From positions 21,718,076 through 21,782,075 of the forward strand of contig CM067343.1 in NCBI GenBank assembly GCA_034190875.2: a stretch of DNA of 64,000 bases, in the 5' to 3' direction. A model generated the notes under the pieces. It did no database searches and had not been told where the DNA came from. It was given only the letters and a program-made list of their open reading frames with translations. Shown here piece after piece: positions 26,941 to 39,879 of this stretch (the stretch's first letter is position 1; every line of letters begins with the position of its first letter). The position numbers and the translations under genes were made by a program. Source of the DNA: Urechis unicinctus (Eukaryota > Annelida > Polychaeta > Xenopneusta > Urechidae).

Positions 26941-27136
26941 AATATAAGTAGCATTGCATTGATAATTCGATCGTTTTCATACTTTTAAAGCATCAAGATT
27001 TTTCAGACAAGTGTATTCGATGCGTCTCGCAATTTGCCGATTATTTTTCTGCATCCCCTGAACGGCGCGGTCACCTACAATTGTGTCCTCGTGACCCTAG
27101 CCGCTGGATTAATCATGTTGCAAGATATGACTGGAA

Positions 27137-27325
<189 letters not shown>

Positions 27326-27860
27326 ATTTGCATAACATACATACGGCAAGTATATGTTCTTATGCACGTTTTTATATATCTATATATACATTTATATATT
27401 TATGTATGGATGCTTTATATTCAATAGTTACTTATATCTATATACATAAATATTTAAATGATAATTTCATTTATATGTTTTATAGACAGATATTGTACCA
27501 TGTACTTAATGTATCGTTTTTCATGGGATATCATTCTTTACTTTAATTTTCTCAATCTGAATTGAAGCAAGAATAGTCCAAGATGTCGGTGCGTTAAGGT
27601 ATACATAATCAAAGTACTGAAAAATTCTCGGAATATGTAATACATAGACAGTGCCAATCATTGATGTGCTCTATTAACCTCATTATGTCTACATCCAAGA
27701 ATGATGTATGCCACTGCGAAACATGCCTGACTGATGAATCGGATTGATAGAATCAGATCATTAAAGCACATATCTTATGTTACTTACACTATAGAGTATA
27801 TCAGCATACTTTCGTCAGAATTTTTGTTTTGAAAATTAAATACCCGCGTGGGCTAAAAAA
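27326..27860. other. AT-rich stretch without recognised content
   Basis: Unit B-specific. One chance frame (27289-27546) runs out of the microsatellite. Confidence 0.4.
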
Positions 27861-27864
27861 TAGC

Positions 27865-28115
27865 TTAAGTGACTGAACGCGCAAGCGGTATCACCCGTGC
27901 GATGAAAGTACTCAGAGAGAGTACAGTCATCATTTTGCAGGAGCGACCCGATATACATTTGTCATTCGCCCTTCAACGAATAACGGAGGCACTGACTACC
28001 ATTCCCCATAAATTAAACATTAGGGTGGTCGTTATTGTAAATAATGGTCCGCAAACAAGCTTTTAGAGGTGCTCTTCAGATTGTACAATCTACATCCACT
28101 ATTGCAGATTAATTG
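27865..28115 (+). repeat. Duplicated module 16, copy B
   Basis: GGTATCACCCGTGCGAT, AACGGAGGCACTGACTACC and ATCTACATCCAC match 53350-53590 in the same order. No copy was seen in unit A. Confidence 0.72.
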
Positions 28116-28460
28116 GGCTAGAGCGCATGTGTGCTGGTATTGACTCTCCTCTTTGTTATTCCCTGTAGAGGTATAGGCAATTGAATTGGTATTTTTTTCT
28201 TCATCAACATTGCAGAGTGACAAGAGCTTGGAAAGTTTGTGCAATAAAGGCAAAGATCAAACTAAAGCCTCTCACTTTATCTCTGAGACAATTCTAAAAG
28301 CTCATTAATTGACCTCTGGCACATTTTAAAATAACCTCTGGCGACGTGTGTTTTGGCAGCGATGGCGTGACATTGAATAAGACACAATGAAGGTGGTTTA
28401 TTAGGTACACAGAAAGGCAAACTTTCAAACATGACATGTACATATTCATATGTATATGTA

Positions 28461-28465
28461 CACAA

Positions 28466-28547
<82 letters not shown>

Positions 28548-28590
28548 ATTTACACACACACACATATATATATATAATATATATATATAT
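28461..28590. repeat. Compound (CA)n-(TA)n-(CA)n-(TA)n microsatellite
   Basis: CA repeats at 28461-28481 and 28551-28563 flank about 62 bp of TA, followed by another short TA run. Confidence 0.95.
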
Positions 28591-29019
28591 CCAGACTCCA
28601 TATATCATATGGTCTGTTGCAATAAAACGGTACTCAAGAACGCTGTGGCCACACAAGCAACTGAGAGCTGGAATGAGAGTTGTACAACTGTGATTGACTA
28701 TTGAAAAACCTTGTTAACGACAGACTCGGTTATCAAATGTGATTGAAATAGACCAGGGATGTTATTCAAAAACATCTCCTAAAAGGTCCACAACATATGC
28801 TTATCATTTTACGGATGCTCTAAGCAATTTAAACGCTAGCAATATTATGCTGACATTTTGTACCCAGGCTGCTGATACACCCTAAGCACATAGAAATGGG
28901 GTAATTAGTGTTGTCACAAATGCATATCTTACGACACGGGTAGACCAACTCGTCTTTTTTACTGAATCTGATATGATACATTATTCTGTGACATAGCGTA
29001 ACGGACATAAAACAATATA
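28591..29019. other. Stretch without recognised content
   Basis: No gene or repeat seen between the microsatellite and module 9. Confidence 0.4.
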
Positions 29020-29303
29020 GACCAGCTGCGGTAAGTGACCTTGCTGCATTTCCTAATGATTAAGGGTTTAGAGATTTGCCCAAAAGCACAATGTATGTTA
29101 CAATGCGTTTGGAAATATACATAACAAACACACTGCGAAAACTGCTGCAAACGGCAACATAACAAATATTGCGTCGCATTGGCTTCCATTGCTGATTAAC
29201 GGTTACCAGGTGATGTCTGGCAGATATATGGCATAATTCATACTCGACTTAGACCAAGATAACCATATTATATTACAGTCGTCTCTTTATTAGCAACGAC
29301 CTG
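29020..29303 (+). repeat. Duplicated module 9, first copy in unit B
   Basis: Aligns with 37430-37745: AGCACAA.GTATGT, AACACACACTGCG and TTATATTACAGTCGT are shared. It is cut off at about 29303 by the dispersed repeat that follows. Confidence 0.8.
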
Positions 29304-29500
29304 TTATCAAAGAGGTACGCTAAGAGGGCTTACTTTGTGTGGCTCTATGGCGATTTCTTCCCTAATTATAATACTTTGCAATCTAAAAGTGGCGCTACCG
29401 TGACACAAACAAAAGCAATTGAGAATACTGGGCTGGCGTAACTGCGATTGTTGAGAGCGGGAAAATGTCTGGAGGCAGCGCAGCGTCTTCACGGAGATGC
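29304..29500 (+). repeat. Dispersed repeat family, + copy
   Basis: ATCAAAGAG, GCTAAGAGGG..TACTTTGTG.GGCTCT, a CACAAACAAAAGCA stretch and TGAGAGCGGGAAAATG occur again in reverse orientation at 47735-47905. Its left edge interrupts module 9, consistent with an insertion. GC content is above that of the surroundings. Confidence 0.78.
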
Positions 29501-29794
29501 TTGAGGCTTCACAGATAATCCAGGTCTTCACACGGAAGTAACATGGAGGCACTCATCGTTGTTTCTGCCAGGACAAACTTCCAAAATATTGTACAGGTTT
29601 ATTTTTTGGTCTACGGATCGGGCAACCCAACCCCTCCCCCCCCCACCACCCCCTTCCCCTCCCCTCCCCCACCCGAGGCCCCTGGTAACCGCCGAAAGAG
29701 CCCGGCCACAACACAGACACGTGTCAGGGTCAACACGTTACAGCACGAAGCCCCTCCGATAGCTGCTCTGGGGTCTTTCGGGAACTACTCGAAC
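29501..29794. other. GC-rich segment with a C-rich tract, unit B only
   Basis: Absent from the matching place in the second copy (between 37745 and 38041). It contains the C tract 29626-29695 and a GC-rich stretch to about 29790. Open frames here read mostly Pro and are not convincing genes. Confidence 0.5.
29626..29695 (-). repeat. C-rich tract, G-quadruplex potential on the - strand
   Basis: At least five runs of four or more C separated by one to three bases, so the - strand has the G-run pattern of a G-quadruplex. It is the most GC-skewed segment of the window. Confidence 0.8.
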
Positions 29795-30029
29795 AATGTG
29801 AGACGGAGCATTACCAGTGATACTCGGACATGATCTCCTGTATTGGAATACATCATTCATTAATAATTGAACGTGGACGATTTGGGTATTGTATTAGTCT
29901 TTGTGAACAGAACATGCTGTCTGATTAAAACCGTGCGTTTATCTAGAATGTCATATATTTCCCGTGGAAACAGACATCTGCATAGAAATGCTTTTGCTAG
30001 AGTAAAAAACCTTATACCTAAGTCACATG

Positions 30030-30330
30030 AGACTTACGGGCTGACTACGAGCCCCGTACAGGCCAAAACCCGGTGATACCGTGCGGGCTCTTACGATGTG
30101 TCGTGCTGCTCCATGCGGCGATTCGATGAAGATTTGTTTGCCTCGTACAACCCTGTAGGGCCCGTGAACATGCACTACTTTCAGACATTGGCTCCATACG
30201 GGTGTGAGCCTGTAGAAGACCCGTATGCAGTCGTGCGGAGCCCTTGTGATCTACAGGGTCGTATAATGCACGCATTGGTTATTTCAAACCCGTGGCGAAA
30301 TCCCCGTAAAGAACCTTAGTGCCCGTTTGT
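30030..30330. other. GC-richer island dense in ACGGG/CCCGT motifs
   Basis: About nine occurrences of ACGGG, GCGGG, CCCGT or GGCCCGT on the two strands within 300 bp (for example near 30038, 30053, 30150, 30198, 30220, 30290, 30302 and 30322), against almost none in neighbouring sequence. Overlapping frames on both strands (30045-30275 -, 30098-30319 +) have no recognised domain. Confidence 0.5.
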
Positions 30331-30930
30331 AATTAACGTAACACTGGAAGGTACTGTGGTGGTGCGGCATGTTGGCAAGCGTCAATTGCTTTGCTGGCGA
30401 AACGGAGGTAAGGGGGTTGAAAAAGAATGCGTTACGTTATTTTCAAAAGAGCCAAAACATGTTCGAATAGACTGTTCTTTGCATTTTCTACCTCTAGGAT
30501 AAGGGCAAACACTGAATGAATCATTATGATTACAAGGCATATCGTTCCACGCATTTTCTGAAGTGTTGTGAATATTATTAAACGGTTACCTCTCTGTGTT
30601 GGGCATAAATGATCCCCTACCTCTCGTAGTGCTGAGCGCCAAATTAGCGCTGTTATGTGCCAAATCAATTTGACGACACAACCAACTCTTAATTCAATCT
30701 GGTCTTGCCTATCACCCCAGACACTGGTATTGATTATATGCCTTACGCTACCGCGTGTCCAAGGAAAATTCGGGTAGTTGTAGAGGAAACAAAGTATACA
30801 CTCAAAAAGTCAATGTTTCATGCATAATTCAGAAATCAACAAGATTCAGTTTCTTCGGAATCTACTCCCAGCTCCCTACTGACTATCTCAGCATACTGAA
30901 GGCTGGGACTCTAGGGTAAATCTCACGAGA
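30331..30930. other. Stretch without recognised content
   Basis: Sequence from about 30760 on weakly resembles 38270-38500. No gene seen. Confidence 0.4.
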
Positions 30931-30934
30931 AAGT

Positions 30935-31450
30935 TGGTAAAATGACCAACGCAAAAATATTGAGCTTGTGTTTCATGACGACTTATTTATTTAAGGATAC
31001 GGTATATTTTACTCAGATACAATGGAAGGTTGTCAGTGTATGCAACATCATAACCTACACATTTTGCTGTTTATCAAATGTTGGACAATATCAGTGTACC
31101 ACCTTAGTTGTTGCAAAATGTTGAACGTAATTATATTCGATCCGACACTGCGCATCTTGCTGCTATGGAGTCGCCTATATCCGCGAGGAGGCCCTGCCAC
31201 TAACACAAAATCGCATCTGTGTCATGCTATGGGTAACACAGAGCACGTTCAACCATTGGTTTATACTAAGCCACTCTGAAATGGAATTCATTCATCACCG
31301 CCAATGATGCATAAGAGAGCTTACTGTTATGCTGTGATAGCCAATCTGTCAACCATTTCTGTAATTTGCAATGCAAGCACTTTAAGCCTGCCTACATGAA
31401 ATTGCTTTTAGGTGTTCAGCTTAATCACGAGGGATTATTTTACCCAATGA
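30935..31450 (+). repeat. Duplicated module 11, first copy in unit B
   Basis: TTGAGCTTGTG.TTCATGA, GTACCACCTTAGT, AAATGGAATTCATTCA and AAATTGCTTTTAGGTG are shared with 38505-38960. The last three features also occur in 59455-59830. Confidence 0.85.
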
Positions 31451-31784
31451 TGGCTTTGGGACTTAGAGAGAAGAAATAGAATGCGAGACAGAAAGATATT
31501 TATCTTACAAACCTAGAACCACGCGAAATACGCTTCTCATCAGTACGCATAATTGCAATAACTTGATTGATAAATATAGTTCATCCTCAGTCAGCATATA
31601 AGGTGTTATTAATGTTAGTTGTTCTGATTATAACTGGAAATGTTTTACCAATTTTGAGTCGTTCACAATTTTATCATGCATATCTGGCTTAGTTTGAGAA
31701 TATGATTTAATATGCATTTCGTTTGTGTGTGTGTCCTTTTGTGGTGTCATAATTATACATCGTGCGAAAAGAAAACGAACAGTC

Positions 31785-32470
31785 CATCATCGGAATCACG
31801 AACAAAGCCACAGATAATGTAAAACTTATGGATGTGTAATCGGCCCGAATAAGACTTAATAGTTACTCTATGGCACCGTATGTCAAACCCCTAAGAGGGG
31901 AAGTCATGACTATTTAGAAGGACATTATGATGCTTGTTGAGAAAATAGTTCAGTTACAAAGAATACATTTATCAGGACTATCTTAAAACACATCTCTGTA
32001 GTGATCTCATGCAGGTATACAATATGATTAATAGATGGTACAACATCCATCATTTGTGCAACAGTTTTTGTAATCAAGATACTCAAAGCCAGCTCTCTAA
32101 ACACAGGCGTTAAATACGAATAGTTTACCAGTCTCGTATGCGTTGAATGTTCTGCAATGCAGTCGTATTATGCTAATAAGCATCATAAGAGCTTTTGGAT
32201 GAGTTGGATAATTAGTTAACAGTTGATCGTAGTTCCGATTTTAATTCGAAATGCATATTTGCAATATTTTGACATTTGACCTCAGAGTTGGGTGAGTTAA
32301 ATAAATAATGAACAATCGATCGTGGTTCCGGCGATAATTCGAAAGGCTATTGTGCAATATTCTGATATTTTTAAACAAAAGCAAGAGATCAGGAATGAAG
32401 TCTCACTTCGTCCGATACAATACCAAGCAGATCAAACTGAGGTTAAGTTAAAACGCACGCCAATAACACA
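31785..32470 (+). repeat. Duplicated module 4, copy B
   Basis: Matches 5955-6490. Its upstream part (ACGAACAAAGC, GTGTAATCGGCC) also matches 41290-41400. About 32280-32370 partly repeats 32200-32290 (a local duplication around GAGTT..AATAA and GATCGTGGTTCCG). Confidence 0.82.
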
Positions 32471-32499
32471 TTGTGCAAATCCATAGGTTGTTCCCAACA

Positions 32500-33715
32500 T
32501 TTCCTAACTCTTTCCATTGATTACAGTAGAAGTCGAACGATTCGCATATATGCAAAACCCCGCATTGTTTCGCGCTTCCAGTTGTACCTCCTCATTAATA
32601 GTCCATTAGGTTTTATCATGTATCTACAACTGCAGTCAAGACATACATGAGCAATCACATCTATGTTTATACAGAGCAGCGGAACATCTATGTACAATAT
32701 TTTGGTGTGATATTGCGTTAGGTGTTAACTGTATTGGTATATCTGTGTGACGAGCCAGTTATGTTTACAATTGGCACATTGGGTTTCTTAGTGTACAATT
32801 TATAATATCTAGATAAGACATGGAGTTAGCTTGGAGTCACATCAACGAATTGACGAATAATGTGAATAGTTTAACGACAGTGTTGACATTGGTACAATAA
32901 AGATGTCCACGGTATTCTGGGAGTATCGCTTGTGGAATTGTTCGGTCTCGAGGTACGTTGATGCACTGTTACTGTCATATTTATGACGCTAGTCTCGATC
33001 ACAAAACGTCTGTCGATGCTAACCATAGGCCTACAACAAGATATATAACCGCATCGATGATATGCGAACGACGCTGGAGGGAACTATGTGCGATTCCTTT
33101 GACACCAATAGAACTCAGCATTGTTTAAATATCATCACGAGACCATTATATCAGAAAGGTTGCTTATTTTTCCTATATAGGTATAATGCGTAATTTTGCA
33201 TTTCTTCGAGATATAGAGAGTAAGATAAAGCAATCATGATCGCTCACAAAATAGCAGTTCTAAGTAGACTTCCTTCGCCATGATGGTTTATCATTTAACC
33301 AACATAATATAGGTTGATGGTTACTTGGATTTCTCGCAAACTCATGTAGACTCATATGCGTACTCGTATATAATAAAACCTAATCCGCCCACTTGGTACG
33401 CTGTTCCGCGTTTTAAATGCCAGCCACTAATTCATGCTTCCATACATTGCACACCGTTATATTCGCTCTATATATAGAGTCGGGAAGCAATCTCATACCG
33501 AGGCTGTTAGGATACACTAAGAAGGAAAAACGCAGCAACCATATCGCCTTTAATATTTTTCGAATTTACGTCGATATCATTGATGTCGGACGTAGCATGA
33601 TCCTATGGGTGTACTCACATTGTCCATTAATAAGTGCTTCTCTCCTTAGTCACATAGTTCTAAAAACCACCATCAATTAATGTCCCAATTGACGAGGTTT
33701 TTGGTTTGATTGCAT
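32500..33715 (+). repeat. Duplicated module 6, copy B
   Basis: Counterpart of 7730-9060. The end segment 33480-33690 is itself repeated at 33946-34150. Confidence 0.85.
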
Positions 33716-33719
33716 GGAT

Positions 33720-33925
33720 TATTTGCCTCTCATATCTTTACCCTCTCGTCTCTTTACCCTCCAACATATAAACACCTCTCATCTCTATACCCTTCTTATC
33801 TCTATACTCCATTCATCTCTTTATCCTCTCATCCCGTCACCCACTCATCTCTATACCCCTCCCATCTCTACACCCCTCTTTTCTTTACACTCTTATCTAT
33901 TTACCCACTCATCTCTATACCCCTA
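33720..33925 (+). repeat. Pyrimidine-rich minisatellite
   Basis: About a dozen imperfect copies of a 14-17 base unit related to CTCATCTCTATACCC. It lies exactly between two copies of the 33480-33690 segment and is absent from unit A at the equivalent place. Frames across it give Leu/Ser/Tyr/Pro repeats and are not genes. Confidence 0.85.
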
Positions 33926-33945
33926 CGCAAAACAATACAGTCGGG

Positions 33946-34150
33946 AAGCAATCTCATACCGAGACTGTCAGGATATACTAAAAAGCAAAAACGCAGCAAA
34001 CATATCGCCTTTAATATTTTTCGAATTTACGTCTTTGCTGTCGGACATACCATGATCCAATGGGTTACTGACATTGCTCATTATCAAGTGCCTCTCTTCA
34101 GTCGTATAGTTCTAAAAACCACCATTTATCAATGTTCGAAGTGACGAGTA
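33946..34150 (+). repeat. Local tandem copy of 33480-33690
   Basis: Starts with CGGGAAGCAATCTCATACCG, as at 33480, and ends with the same TTCTAAAAACCACCAT stretch followed by a GACGAG. Only the minisatellite separates the two copies. Confidence 0.9.
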
Positions 34151-36180
34151 TGCATCACAATTGCATCAGTCCGCGATAACGGCAACTTAAATGCATTTGC
34201 CTTGCAACACTGGGCCTCATCAATCAATCAAGATTTATATTCTAACATGTTATTATATTGACCTGCGATAAAACTTCATCAGGCAATAATGTATGTAAGT
34301 GTTGCGTCTACACAAATGGTACCATAGATATACATAAATTATGATATAGCACAAATTCATATGACACAAGCCACATGCAGCAGATGCTATCTGTTACCAT
34401 ATACGCCATAAATTCGTCAGCTACATTGCACAGCACCAACATGAGGCTCCTACTTGCTGAAATGATATTGCTGTTGTAATGGAAATACGACAAAGAGCTC
34501 CGTTGTGGTCTATAAACTATGCCATTCGCTATGTGTTCTATTGCCACAGCGTGATTATCGGGTTAGTGTCCTGTGAGCTATGATGTACAATTTGAGTTTA
34601 AACAAGCCGATTGAAACAATATCGGGCTAACAATCTTTTATTAAACATATACAGCGGCCATATACTATTGATTATGTATCAATATCACATCTTATTCACA
34701 AATCCATACATCATTGCGGTACGAGGATTTCAGTAGATTTTGTTTGAACGTTCTATTAATTATCAAGGTGAACCCACAGTTCAGCTGCAGTCGCATTGCT
34801 CATTTTCAACACACACACCTTTAAATGATATCCTGTGATATACCAGCGATCGACATCACGCAGTTTTTGATGTTCCATTGCTCTGATCCCCGGGATGGAT
34901 CTCACGCAATATCTCAGCGGAGAAGGTACGTTCACATCATGGTAAGAATAGTAACATTAGAAGCCGAAATGAAAATCATTCTGGTAAATTACCACAGGAT
35001 ATTTATTATTCATATAAATTTCTGTAGAATGCCACAATCTCTAGACGGCAATCGCCTGAATCGGGATTCGGGTCCAGACAGGGGATGCGTGTTTGTGATT
35101 AGTCGGCAAAGGCACTTTCGCTCCACTGTACTAGGATAGCCAATATCATAGTCCTTTACTGCGAAGGCATCACCTTGTCTTTTAGGGGTTCCATCTGATT
35201 TATTCTTCATTTCTTATCACGCTTTACATTAGGGTAATGCTTATCCAGGCAAGGGAGAGACCCCAATTAGATGATTACATTCCGAACTGAAACATTCCTG
35301 TCTGACTGCAAATAAGCCAGAGTTCATTATGAAAATCAGTCATTGAATACTAAATAGCGCCCGAAATGATGCATATTGCAATGGAGATCAATAAAACAAT
35401 TACATTTGCCATCCTTCTGTGTTTGGCTTAATAAGCCACCATTTGAAGAATGACGAAATACATCTGGGCAATTTTAACGGTGTTTCCGGTTTGTAATGAT
35501 CACGCATGTAGGATCATCATGCAATGTCACATGTGAAACACCTATCATTCCTACACTTATATAGATGAATGCTGCCCATGTAAATAATATGAGCCATTTT
35601 GGTCTTCATATTGTTATTATAGTGGATTTGGCAGCATTGGCCATGTACCACTCATATTGTTACATTTGCGTATCAGCATTTAACAGAACACCAGGCGGTT
35701 TTGGCTAATGCGATTTATTGTGGTCGTCTGAAAGGAATACATCATAATCATTATGGTACTGGGATAATTGGATTAAATATGCAAGATACCAATAAGATAG
35801 AAGCGCTTATAATCGCCAGATAACATCATAAGAATCGATTGCTTCTGTATAGACCACAGATGTAACATTACCACGTTTAGACCGATAATATATCAACTTT
35901 CACAATAATCTGTCGCTAGCCTCCCATTGCACAACTGCACTAGTTATGGTAGCTACCTTATAAAATTAATGCACACTATTGTGACACGTGTTGTCCACTT
36001 TTTTGGAACATTGTCGAAAATATAATATTTTATATCGCCTTTAAGCCAAAGCGAATTACTTTCCTGACCAGGTAATGCTGCTTTGAATTCTTGATTATCG
36101 AATGTTACACAATGTATGCGTTCAAAACATACATACTCCTGAATGATTTTGATTTGGTTATACAAATATATTTATATATA
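34150..36180 (+). repeat. Duplicated module 7, copy B
   Basis: Counterpart of 14755-16420, with about 200 bp extra near 34640-34900. A frame on the - strand (34308-34547) aligns with 14904-15113, 36 of 49 residues being the same. Confidence 0.88.
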
Positions 36181-36320
36181 TGTATCAGCTGCAAATCATT
36201 GTACCCTGTTTCGCTTCCCCTGTCTCCATCTGAGTGTTCCTCGCCCCCTGATATCAGCTGTAAGTCACAGTTGTCATACGTAATGGGTGCCTGGCCGCCT
36301 GTCTCCTTTTGGGTGTCCTA
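36181..36320 (+). repeat. Imperfect tandem repeat, about 70-bp period
   Basis: ATCAGCTG.AA.TCA at about 36184 and 36251, each followed by a CCTGTCTCC...GTGT.CCT stretch, within a 132-codon frame (36091-36489) that I do not recognise. The frame starts inside module 7, where the unit A counterpart has no such frame, so it is probably not a gene. Confidence 0.6.
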
Positions 36321-37240
36321 TACCTTTCTGACCTTTGCCCGATTGCAACCACTATGCGGCACAATATGCAATTGTCGTTTCGAAGCATTCACAGTCGGAA
36401 AACATGTTGTCGCTATTGAGCTGTATATTGAAATAATTAATCATTTGAAGGATTCTAAAGGCATACAGCGCGAAGGGCTTGTATTGTAAACGACACTTGT
36501 CTGCAAAATACACTGTGTGTTATATATCTTATCTGTCCATTATGAAGCACACACACAGACATCTGTGACTTACGCCTGACGAAATGCAAACGTATGAAGG
36601 ACAAAATAAAACATCAAAGGGCTCGGTCGCAATGCAGATCATGCCTCGCGATTGCTGTGTTGATGGTTCTATTCGCCTTATGAGCTACAGCCTATATAAT
36701 GTTAAGACGGTCGATGAAGTGGGTTCCGCAAAGACAGGTTAACCAGGACTCAAATAGTACCACCTTTAATGCATCCGTTATTGCGGTTAAATGAAAAAAA
36801 ACACGAGTTTGTCGCGCCCCTGAGGTAGATTTGCACAAGTCGATCTCAAATCCAACATTCACACAACACTTTCGAACGTTGACAAGCCCTCAGAGAGAAC
36901 AAACAGCCATGAAAAAATTGCATTATCATTACACAATACTAAATGCTCATTATGATGCCAAAACCGTCCTTGAGATGGCATCTGTTGGCTAATGAGGATG
37001 CAATTAACATCATCAAATTGCCGTCGAGACACGTATTATTCTATATCATTAGTTACATGACGACGTAAAGAGGTACTGCGCGTAGAGTTCGGATGAAAGG
37101 CGTATTTAATTGGGATGATTCGTCTGTGTTTCGAAAGATTGGCCTCGATCGTTTTAAGTGTGCATGATGCTACACCAATGCATAATTTCACTTAATTGGG
37201 ACTACGGTGTTAAAACAAAAAATCGACATATCCAATACCG
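36321..37240. other. Stretch without recognised content
   Basis: About 0.9 kb between the local repeat and module 8. No repeat or domain was recognised. Confidence 0.4.
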
Positions 37241-37244
37241 CGGG

Positions 37245-37440
37245 TCTTTTTCTTTGGTGCACATGATAGTCTAATTGCTACCAGCTGCTTTGCACAGTAT
37301 AGTGTCAGTGGTTCAGTGATACATAATTGCAGACCTTAATCATTAAACGCCGGCTGATGTATTATCAAACCGATAGGAAATTCAGCCGCGTTTTAGTCAT
37401 GTGGTCAAAATATCCAAATATTGCCGTGTCAGCTGTTTCT
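37245..37440 (+). repeat. Duplicated module 8, copy B
   Basis: Counterpart of 16790-17000, in the same order relative to modules 7 and 10. Confidence 0.82.
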
Positions 37441-37745
37441 ATAAATGTGAGCTGTAAGTCACGAAGCATTACCAAATGATAAATGGTTTAGCGGTTAGCT
37501 CCAAAGCACAAGGTATGTCGCTATACATATGGAAACACACACTGCGGAATACTGATGAAATCGGCAACATCCAAATCTTAATGCTGCATCACATTGGCTT
37601 CAATCACCGCCTACTAGTGTCTCATTGGACTTTTGAGGTTTGGTAGTTGGGTGGCGTAAGTCATACCTATGTCAAACCGGACGTAGCAGCAAAGGGCAAC
37701 AATTTTATATTACAGTCGTATCATTGGCAACAACATGTAATATCG
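37430..37745 (+). repeat. Duplicated module 9, second copy in unit B
   Basis: Counterpart of 29020-29303. The 93-codon frame 37647-37928 starts here, but its reading is not preserved in the other copy. Confidence 0.8.
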
Positions 37746-37919
37746 TTGTCTATGACACCTGTTAGCTACACCCTACGACCAAAAACGATATCTAACAATC
37801 AATATCTTGTGTACTATCGTGTAGCTGTACCAGGCTTGAATAGCCTGAATTTATATTTTATGTGTCATCGGGACTATTCATCAAGAGCATGGTGGGTGCA
37901 ATTGATGACGCTGTGTGGC

Positions 37920-38100
37920 GAAACATAACTCATCGACCTGGATAATATAACAATCGGGTGAAATACAAAATAACCCAAGGTAAATGAAATCTTTCAACAC
38001 AATCAACACCTATACCAAAATGGAGGAATCATTGGAGTAGGAGCTGGCATGTGGTTTATCAATGATACTCTAACACGGTATACTGTATTCGAATAATTAA
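37920..38100 (+). repeat. Duplicated module 10, copy B
   Basis: Counterpart of 18380-18570. Its upstream neighbour 37840-37920 also matches unit C 57490-57575 (TGT.TCATCGGGA.). Confidence 0.88.
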
Positions 38101-38504
38101 TTTATATATGTTCCGCGTCTTGATTATGATTAACGATACGAATGAATCACGATGTTTAGTTGACATACCATTAGACGATGTATGCAAAGTGTAGTTTATA
38201 ATATTTAACGCATATCTGGCTATGCCTATTGTTAAAGTTTATTTTAATAATAATCTACAAATGCGCGAGAGTCATACGTACAATCAATCTTCGGATTTGT
38301 CTTATCAGGCGCCTCGATAGAAAACTATATGCACGAGTACCCCTCCTCAACGAATAGCTCAGCATAATGGGAGGTTCTACTTACAACGTGACAAAAACTT
38401 TCTACACAGTAAAAGTGAGGCATGATCAGTTCGCAGTAGTATCGTTGGTTCCCAATGCGGGCCTTTATATGTCTGCATAGCATCAGGCGTTTGTCAAACT
38501 GGAC

Positions 38505-38960
38505 AGAGATTGAGCTTGTGCTTCATGAAGGTTAATCAGTTTATGGCTCAGTATAGTGTAAGCAACACGTCAGGCCAATGCATTCGGTGTTTATCAAATG
38601 TTTTACTATATTAATGTACCACCTTAGTGGAACACCGAACGTGATGTTATTTGGATCGACCAAATGCATCTTGGTGCCGTAGAATCTTCTTTGTCCGCGA
38701 CGAGGGCTGGCCACCTGCGCAAAACTGCATCTGAATCTTGACAGAGGCAACGTGTTTCAAGGAAACACATCGGCTCATACTTAAGCCACTCTAAAATGGA
38801 ATTCATTCACCATCGCGAGAGATGCAAAGTGAGTGCATTGGGATACTGTGAGAGCCAATCTGTCATCTGATATACCAGCACTTTACGCCTGCCTAAATCA
38901 AATTGCTTTTAGGTGATCAGCTAAATCATCGGAATATAATCTCCACCAGGGTGGCCTTAG
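38505..38960 (+). repeat. Duplicated module 11, second copy in unit B
   Basis: Counterpart of 30935-31450. It ends where the GA/GT microsatellite begins. Confidence 0.85.
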
Positions 38961-38987
38961 GACTTAGAGAGAAAAAAGAGAGCGTGC

Positions 38988-39113
<126 letters not shown>

Positions 39114-39117
39114 AAGG

Positions 39118-39830
39118 CAAACCTGTAAGCTGGTGAATTAGTAGGAGTACAGGAACGCATCATTCAATACTTATGCATCATAGGATATTCAGCGATATAA
39201 AGTAATAGACCAGAATGGTAAAAGTAAGTCATGACTGAAGCAGCGGTTTCTGGTAGGTCTCATGCACCCAATGGGTATAATGTCGCAGTTTTACATAGAG
39301 TGATTATTTAATCTACATGCAGTTAGCCATTTTTTAGCAGTGCATCACGAATGAACCATTATGCACCGATGAGACCATTCATGGGAGGTAATAAGGAATA
39401 ATATGATGGGTTTTCTGCCAAAGAGTGGACACATATTATCAGTGATATTGAGTCGTTATACGTATTAATCAGAGAAGGAGAAAACTATATAGATCTCGTG
39501 ATGTATCATAACGGGCATCTGACTAATGATATTGGGGATTTCAGAGTGAGCTACAAAAGATATTATGGTGGCATTGCTATGGGTCGATTTTATTGCTTCA
39601 ATATGTCACCTTTTCGTTACTGGTATGGACCATATCAGTCAGCGGTAGTGGTATGCGAAAGTTCGTTGCATTATATGAGTACAAACACGCATAGATCAAA
39701 TATGTGCCGCTCATGATGAAGTTAATCAACCTGCAATTAACGGTAGCCTGTGGCTTGATGCATCTGAATACTGCCTGTAAGGCAACTGACTGCATGTCAA
39801 GTTATTCAATTAGCAATCACTTTATCTACC
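39118..39830 (+). repeat. Duplicated module 12, copy B
   Basis: Counterpart of 18770-19480. It starts directly after the GA/GT microsatellite at 38988-39113, which is missing in A. Copy C is 59870-60260. Confidence 0.9.
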
Positions 39831-39879
39831 AAATGAAATGATAAACTCTTAAACGTGGTTTTGCTACATATAAGAGAAG

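Noticed and set aside
29543-29833. 96-codon Pro-rich frame considered as a secreted or scaffold protein
   Set aside because: The Pro run is the C-rich tract read in two frames, and no signal peptide or conserved flank exists.
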